The notes beneath the pieces were generated by a model. It saw nothing but the letters and a program-made list of their open reading frames with translations, had not been told where the DNA came from and did no database searches. 64,000 nt of DNA, taken from NCBI RefSeq assembly GCF_019703515.2, contig NC_059362.1, forward strand, positions 45,241,826 to 45,305,825, read 5' to 3'. Of the stretch, positions 38,001 to 47,000 are shown piece after piece. Both the position numbers and the translations under genes were made by a program. The stretch comes from Myxocyprinus asiaticus (Eukaryota; Chordata; Actinopteri; Cypriniformes; Catostomidae). How positions within the stretch are numbered: position 1 is the first letter of the stretch; each line of letters begins with the position of its first letter.

Positions 38001-41000
38001 AACACAAATCCAGACGTTTTCTTTTAGAATTTGTGCAAATAGGAACAATGTAGTGGCACTGGTTATTATTACTGTTCTTCCCGATAGCTGCCATAGTTTA
38101 CCCAACTATGACGACATCCGCTTCGCGAACGCAGAAGTGTGAAAATGGTCCATTGCCGTTTACCGTAGTTGCGAGGATTTTGATTCATCCCAGTGACTGG
38201 AATCTTTTGAATCCATTCATCAAATAGATTCAGTGACCCTTTGTGCATGTTCCATTGATATGCCAGTTGGTGGTTTATCCACCTTTTTCCTGAACGTGAA
38301 AGTGTTCCACTATAAGCGTGTTTTCGATTTCCAGTCTCCAAATCGGCGTATATTCTTGGTGGGTAAAGTATTACATTTGTAAAAATTGTCAAAATCGTTA
38401 GTGGTTGACCGATATATCGCCGAGACCTATATATCGGCTGAATTTTTTAATAATCGACATTGTCCAGTAAATTTTCCTGTTTGGCCGGTTTGTTTCTTGA
38501 GGGCTCTGAGAATCGCCTGCTTGCATGTGAAGTGACTGAGACATATAAACGACCAGTCACAGTTCCTTTTGTTGTTACGTGCCATCGTGTTACTACAATA
38601 ATAGACCGGTGTGCAACACAGTGTCATTTAAACGGTTTGTATATCAGAGCAGCGGCAGACGCGTTTGAGCTCATAATGTTAAAGTGCTCACATGTTTCAT
38701 TCTGCCTCTCTCTCATCAACAGTTCCCTGTAACTTTTAACTGTCTTGTCTAATGATAAAAAGGCAAATATCAATAAAATTTATATCATATACTGTCTGCA
38801 AATATGCGCATATCTCGTTTAAACAGATGTAATAAACCAACCTCACACAACTTCAGCAGATCCAGCATCCTGTGGAGCGCTCATTTATTTACCTCTAAAA
38901 CACATAATCTAACAATCTCTCCTCAACAGTTCCCTGTTACTTTTCTAATGATAAAAGGCAAATATCAATAAAACTTGTATTATATACCGTTTGCAAATAT
39001 GCAGATATCTCGTTTAAACAGATGTCATTCACGAACCTCACGAAAATCCAGCGTTTTCTTCCAGTCGAGCGCTCATCTAATATCTTCCTCTGAAGTGCAT
39101 ATTCCATCAGCCAAAATCAAAAACTTCAGTATCAGTATCAAAAGTTCCTCTGATACACAAATCATGACGGTCACTCCGTGACAATCCAAGCAGGTGATCC
39201 AGGCCATTTAAACTGTCAGGAGATTGCTGCTCACGCTGGATACGCACGAGCGCATGAGAGCAATTTAAAATTAAAAGTGCTTCACGTGTACTATAAGTAA
39301 ATGTCATATTCAGTATGCACTGTATGTAGAATTGGTTTGATTCTGTATTTTTGGAGTAAATGCGATTACTAATGTGGACATGCCATCCATGGTTGCTGGA
39401 CTACTGTGTGTACTGTTATTTCCTTCTGCCTAATATATTAACAATTTCTTCATGGGCAAATAAATTATTTAAATTTGATGACTAAAGGTGAAATCAGAAG
39501 AAACTGCTATCAACCATTTAAAATACAATATTATTTTTTTAGATTATTTTGTGCAAAGTTAAAGTTTTGTGTGAAATTGAGAAAATATAGTGTTAAAAAA
39601 AGAGTTTATCCATTTTTTAGCAATTTTATGTTTGTTATTTACTGTATTTAATTGTGTGATATATCGGCATTGTATCGGCCACCCTGCTCTCTGGATATTG
39701 GCATCGGCCATTAAAAAAAACATATCGGTCAATCACTAAAAAACATAGTGCTGATACTTCACAGAGTCTAGATGACCATTTTATTTTGTTTTTTTACAGT
39801 GCCTCACCTGAGTATGTAGATGACAAAAAGTGATGATCCGAGGTTAGTTACGTTGACATCATTAACTACTTGTTGTTTTGACAGCCAATAACTGCACAAG
39901 TTGAGCCTGAAATTAATTTTTATTCCAAGGAACACTTATGTGGTTGCTGTTCTCCATCTGGATTGCTTGTTTTGGATAGTTTTACATTGCATCTCGAGAC
40001 CAGAAACAGAAAATAGGCAATTAGAATCATCATGACGCCACCCAGTGGTTGCTTAGTTGTAGCATTAAACAACTGCCGCAGTCTGTTTCAATGGCAGTGC
40101 CCATAGCGTGGAATTATTATGGTGTATTTATGTACAGTTCATCTCAAATACTTAATCTAAACGGACCTGTGATTCCAATTAAATATTGGTACATTCCGTA
40201 AACTTGGCGTCTCGGAGTTTGAGTGTGATGATTGGGGAAAGCGTTTACTGGCAATCAAATGCAATAGTGATATTTTAATGCAATGTAAATAGATAAGTTA
40301 TGTAAAAATGTAGATGAAAAATTCACAGTGTGTACAACTGCATTGTATTTTAAAAACATGTTGCAATAGTGAAAACTTAAAGAGAAAATCACGGTTATCT
40401 CAAATAATCGTGGTTAGATCAAATAACTGCGATCAAAGGATTATTTAATAATCGCGACAAGCCTAGTTACCAGGTTTTAAAGTAACAGTTTCTGTTCCAA
40501 TATTGGCCGAAAACCGAAAATAGCCATTTATGCCATTTCCAGCTGATAAATTGTGGAGAATGTTTGAGTAATAGCAAATCAGTTCTTCCTTGCAAGCACT
40601 GTAATAAAAGCTGCTGTACTTTAGCAATGGGTACCCAATTTGCTTGCTTTTGAAATTTTTGGATTGTGAATTTTGTTTCTGTTGATTTTTGTTTACTTTG
40701 GCATAATGATGCTCATATCTCTAATGTGATGCAAGTATTCTGATGATATTGTTATAGGTTACCGAGTGCATGCATATGACGTGTGTTTACGTCTTACAGT
40801 ATTGATTCTTCTGAAGAATGGCAACCTCTAATGGGGCGTTCAAAAGCAAGGAGGCAACAACACGCAATCCTTTCAGCATCACCACGGCGAAGAGGCAGGC
40901 CACCTAAACATGCCTCTAAACTCTTCTTAAACCCTCCCACTTTAGCATCAGGGACAGCCATATTCCCTAAAGGCATCCCTAATGCCCCCTCCTTGCCTCG

Positions 41001-44000
41001 ACAGAGAGGAAGACCCCCTAAAAACAAATCTAAAACCATCCCTAGACCCACTACTTATCCCACGCTCATTCCTAAACCCATTCCTTATTTCACACCCATC
41101 TATAGCTCCACACCCATATTCATCCATAATCCCACAACCGGCATTAATCTAAGCCCTAATTCCACGCCTATACCCACCACTGATCTCACACCCTCCATTA
41201 AACTCAGCCCTGATTCCACACCCACAACTAATACCGCACCGATAGCCACACTCATCTGTAAACCCACACCAACTGGACTTCTGTTAGACGCCGACACCAA
41301 TGAGATCAGCAATTTGTGGAAGGAAAGGGGACCATTGGAAGAGGGGTGAGTAAACGTGACGTTCATTAATAACCTGATGTGGATTGCAGTTTTTTTGTTG
41401 GTTTTTTTATTGCTATAGGTTAGTAATGTTTGCCATTTTATAATCTAAATGAAGATTTGGATGCAGATAGTGCGTTTTCAGAACCATTAAGATTTGTGTA
41501 CCATTATTTTTAAGACCTTTAAGCACATTCACTATACATCACTCCTTGCATGCAAATGAAGCATGTTTATGTGTTACAGTGTCAGTGCTATTGAAGGATG
41601 GGCGGCTCCAATGAAACAAAGCCCAGAGCGTTTAAAATCACCTGCGCCAACAGAGGCAAAGAAGCAACGACTCTCATCCCCTCCAGCCGCAACTCCAACA
41701 CGACGTAGAGGCAGACCTCGTAAACACACCTCTAATCCTGAAACCAACTCAAATCCCAACCCAAATCCCACAACCACCTCCAATCTTAACCCTATTCCCA
41801 CAATTAACATTAATTCCAACCCTAAACCTGTAATCACCTTTAAACCCAACCATAATCCCACAACCACCACTAATCTCCACCCTAATCCCACAACCATGAC
41901 TAACCTCAACCCTAATCCCACAACCACTACTAATTCCAACTCTATTCCCACAATCAACAGTGATTCCAACTGTAATCCTGCAGCCATCTTTAATCCCAAC
42001 CATAATCCCACAACAAACAATAATCTCAACCCTAATCCTGAAACCACCTTTAATCCCAACCCTAATCCCACAACCACCTTTAATTTCAACCCTAGTCCCA
42101 CAATCACCACTAATCCTAATCCTGAGTCTTCATTCGCCGTGCCTCTGGAAGACAGTGATAGCAATAGCGACCTTTCAGGAAAGGATGAGGAACTGTGGGA
42201 AGAAGAGTAAGTAAACAAGTTCTGCATTTATTTTAGCCAGTAGTAATTACAAACAAATAGAAATTAATCTGCCAAAAGGTGTGGGAACATTTTAGTTTCA
42301 ATAAATGGTGCGAGATGGCTAGGAAGTCAAGGGCGTAGCAGCCATTTAAAAAGCTGTTAGTAGGTATGGCTCTCACAGACCCAACACTTAACAGTACAAG
42401 TTGAACTGTTTTACACATGACAATAAAAGATTGAGCACAAGCTGATTCCTGAACAAGGTATTTAGATATATCCAAGTGGCTTGAGTCTTTTGACTACGGA
42501 CACCAAAATCGTTCAGATTATGATTCGTTCAGTGACCATTTCTGGTGATGCAAGAAGGTAGCGACAAATGAATGTCTTGTGTGAAGTGGGTCCTTGAATC
42601 AACGAAAGAAAAAAAAGTCTTTACTTTGTTTATGTCATGCAATCTACCAAGAGACTTTAGTAGTGTTTAAGCATTATAAGAACAAAGTAAATTTATAATT
42701 TCCCTTTAGTTTGTGAACTGCTGAGCATTACTTTTATCAAAAGACAAAAATAACAAGAATAGTCTAATAATTATTATGAGTTTCAATAACGTCTGAACGT
42801 TTTATGTATTAAAATGTGAGTGTCCACAAATGTATTGACTTTAGTAGAATGTTTAAGCATTACAAGAACAAAGGAGATCTATCATTTTCCCTACAGTTTG
42901 TCAACTGCATACCAACGCAGCAGTTTTAAACCAGGAGCTGATCTTAAAAATAGCTGTACCTACTGTATACAAATCCACCCTTTTGAAATCGCTATGGATT
43001 ATCTTGGAAAAAGTGCAGGGGACCAAATATACTTTTTAAAGTGTGCGGGGGACATGTGCCCCATGGCTGCTATGCCCTTGAAAGTAGTTCATCAAAATTT
43101 CAGGGAAAACCCCACTTTAACTATACTAGTATTCAGAAGATGTTGTGGTATATATCACTGAGTGCATGCATATGAATTGTGTTTATGCATTACAGTGTCG
43201 ATTCTGGTGAAGACTGGGAGTCTGTAATGGAACAAAGTCCTGTGTGCATGAAATCACCTGTGTCAGCCTCTACCTTACCATCATTGTGGGATGGACTTTT
43301 TAAACAAGCCACTAAACCCTCCTCTTTGCAATTGAGAGGCGGGCCCACTAAATCCACCTCTGAACCTGTCCCTAATCTCACCACTGAAGCCACTTCTAAT
43401 CCCACTCCTGACCCCACAACCATCCCTAGTCCCTCTCTGACATCAACCTCTATACCAACCCCTGAACCTATCCTTATTTCCATTTCCAAACCCATGCCTA
43501 ATCCCACCCCTGAACTTGAACCCATCCTTAATACTACTCTTATACCGACCCCTAATGGCACCATGACATCCACCTCTAAAACCACCCTGGAGCCCACTTC
43601 AAATCCCATAATCACTGCCAAATCTAAACCCAGACACAAACCCAATCCTACCTCTGAAGCTATCCCTATCAGAAAGAACTCGAAGTCTACCCCAACTTAT
43701 TCACAGAGGGAAGCCAGAAGTGAGTCAACTTTTGATTCATACTGGGTGAAAGGAGGAATTGCATGTGAGCCAGATAAGTGGTTTGATGTCACCATTGAGG
43801 ATAGGAAACGGGTACTGCCAAGATTCTGTCCCAAGCAACCTCCGGGCCCACAGCTTGTGTTGGAAAGAGATTATACTCCCTTGCAGTTGTTTCAGCTGTT
43901 TTTTACCAGCTCTGTTATAGAGACAATTGTCAGAAACACCAATTGCTATGCCGAGAAGAGGGCAAAAGCTGGAAAGAAGTTCCTCTGGGTTCCTCTTACA

Positions 44001-47000
44001 GTCAAGGAGTTCCACTCTTATGTGGCGTTAGTTGTGTACATGGGTTTGGTGAAGGCAAAGTCTCTTTTGGACTACTGGGCAAGAAAGATGATGTACAACT
44101 TTTCATACCCCCAGTCTGTCATGTCTAGAACAAGGTTTCAGGCCATATCTTGGAATCTCTACCTCTGTGATCTTCAAGAAGATGAGGAGAACAACAAAAA
44201 GAAAGGCACACCTGGTTATGACCGACTGCTCAAAATTAAGCCTCTGTATACCGAAATTATTTCCGCGTGTATGACGCATTTTCACCCTAATAGAGAGATT
44301 ACAATAGATGAGAGAATGGATGCCACAAAAGCTAAGATTGGACTTCGAATTTTGGAGGATAAGCCAGCCGAATGGGGTTACAAACTCTTTGTTCTTGCCG
44401 ATTGCTCCAGTGGATACACCTGGAATTTCTTTGTGTACGAAGGAAAGATTTACACGTCAACAGATAAAGGAGTCGGTTATGATGCAGTAATGAGACTACT
44501 GGATCACGAACTCCTCGGCACAGGTTACAGGTTATATACGGACAGCTTCTACACCAGTCCAACCCTTTTCTTGGATTTGTGGCAAAACAACATCCTTGCT
44601 TGTGGCACACTTTGTGATACCTCTAGTTTACCAGAGGTTAGCGATCTGAGCAGGAGAGCTGAAAAAGGATCCATCCGGTGGTATCGACAAGGTCCGCTTC
44701 TGTTTCTAAAGTGGACAGACATGAAAGAAGTCATCATGTGTTCCACGATGCACAAGGCGTACGTGGGGGACACCATCAGTAGGAACGTCAGGGGGGATGG
44801 TGGTGTCTGTAGTGAACGTCAAATCCCAATTCCACCTGCTGTGAAGGACTACAATAAGTATATGGGTGATTTGGACCTCTCAGATGCCCTGATAGAGTAT
44901 TACAGTGTCATCCACAAAACCAAACAATGGTACAAGTCCTTCTTCTTCCATTTTCTTGAAATTGCGGTGGAGAATAGTTACATTCTTCACCAGCAAATGG
45001 CAAAAGCACAGAAAGAGACCCCTCTCAGCCAGAAAGCGTTCAGGGAAACGCTGGTATCCGAGCTGGAATGTGTTGGCAAAGGCAAGAAGCCCTCAACATC
45101 TGCTTCCCAAGATCCCACCAGTGTGCCCACTGCACCTGATAGTTCGGACACAGAGTCGTCTCTACCAGCCTCACCCTTCTCATTCACCTGGACTGAACAA
45201 TGCTTTCCGGAGTATTTTGGTACAGATGTTACATATGGGATGAAAAATTGTGTCCTGTGTAGATTGTCACAACATAAAGTCAAGACTTCCATATTCTGCA
45301 CGCACTGCAAGGTGCCATTGTGTTTTGAGTCCTCGCGGAACTGCTTCAAGAAATGGCACATAAAGGGACACGCAAAAAAGCTTTAGGTTAGATTTCTGGA
45401 CATTTCTGCTTATTAGTATTTTGTATGAACACTTTTTTCATATGGTATGACCTTGGTTCATGGTACTTGTTATAAGTATGACTATAAAATACAGCAAAAA
45501 ACTGTGTTGTCGTCTTTGTTTTCTACTTTTTTAACCAATGCTTTCCTAGAGTGATTAACGGTAAGTGCATGAATCGTGTTAAAGACAAAGTGTTTAATTT
45601 TTGCACCACTAGTGGCACTAGATGGAATTGCAATCTAGTTGTTGGAGATGCTCAACCAATTCCATATGTATGGGTTGGTACAACCAGATTCTCCAAAGAA
45701 AAAAGGCAGATGAGTGAAGTGTTGGAAAATGTTTTTCTTTTCTTTTTCTTTTTTCTTTTTTTGCAATTTTGTTCAGCTACAAGCATTACTCCAAAAAGGG
45801 GCAGGAGCTCCAAACCGCTATTAAAGATATAGGGAGCCCCTTACCTAACACTTTCCCTAACCTTAATCGAGAGTGGAAGTGATGCCCACTTTTGGAGTTG
45901 GTGTAACCCCCTTCTGGAGTAACCCCGGTCTCTTTTGGAGATTCCGCCCCCATTTGGAGGTCTCTGGCCGGCAGCTATACTTACTTAGAAATTACGCAAT
46001 TCTCTTTTAAACAGCAGATGGCCATCTCAGATTGTTAAGAATGCACAATGCTTGGTAAGATAGAAGGCCAGCAATCAAAAATTGGGTGTATATCAAACAA
46101 GTAAACAAGCTGTTGAACTAAATTGATATGGCATACACGATTCATGTAGTTATGTAAACAACTAGCACTACCAGTGTTTCATTTGTATTTTTTTTATTCC
46201 GACTTGACAGTATGTAACATGCACCTTTATGTTATGACAATACTTTCATAAGTCGTTGATTTGTTGAACTGTCTCGCATCAGAAAACCTTTGTCAAACTC
46301 CCTGTTTGCTGTTCGAAATGCCATTTGCATATTGTGTGTAAAAATGTTTTGAGACAACTCTACAAGGTAGGTCTCTTCACAATGTTTCCAGTTTATTTTG
46401 GTGGTGTAAAATTAAGAAGCCATTTCCAACTAAATTATAACATTTCTCAAAGTCATAGTTTAAGTAATCCAAATACATAAATTGCACCCCATGGATCATC
46501 ATTATTTGTCTTATCTTTGGTTGTTACACAGTAATACAGTGGATAAAAATATATAGTAATATTTAGTTTCTGGGTGGGCAAATTCAGGTGAAAAGACAAA
46601 ATTTTGTCAAGATAATATCTGCAGTGCATCCTGTTGTACCCCAAAATCAAACAATAAAATTAAGCCTACCTTAAGGATTTAATTTTTTGCTGTTCGTTGC
46701 AGATTTTGTTTGGTTTTAAAAGCAGATTCATTTAATACTTAAGCACAGTGAAATTGAAATACCTTGTTTTTGTATCTGGTCTACATTTCCCTTGTTTCTG
46801 CTTTATGTTTCTCAGTCCCTGCGGGTGCTGCGTTCCTCTGATCTCAAACCTTACGTCATCTTCATCAGGCCTCCTACCCCTCCTCTTCATCCTCCTTCTC
46901 AGGAGCGACGTCCCACCCTGTTGACCAGAGGAGGGAAAAAACACATGGTACCTCCATTCTCCTCCAGAACATGTGATGATTTTATTTGTATGGCACCTTT

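Noticed and set aside
38069..38392. 107-residue minus-strand frame ([20 protein letters not shown])
   Set aside because: It crosses the end of one transposon, the flank and lies next to another; no family was recognised and no splice context supports it.
41574..42227. 217-residue open frame on the minus strand
   Set aside because: It is antisense to the repetitive part of exon 3; the [13 protein letters not shown] product is what the complement of NPNPTTTT repeats gives.
43190..43645. 151-residue minus-strand open frame
   Set aside because: A shadow of the Thr/Pro-rich linker of exon 4, with no family character.
35165..45400. TTAA-flanked terminal inverted repeats delimiting the nested piggyBac gene as a mobile element
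   Set aside because: I looked near both ends and found no convincing pair of matching ends next to TTAA; AT-rich sequence gives many chance TTAA sites.
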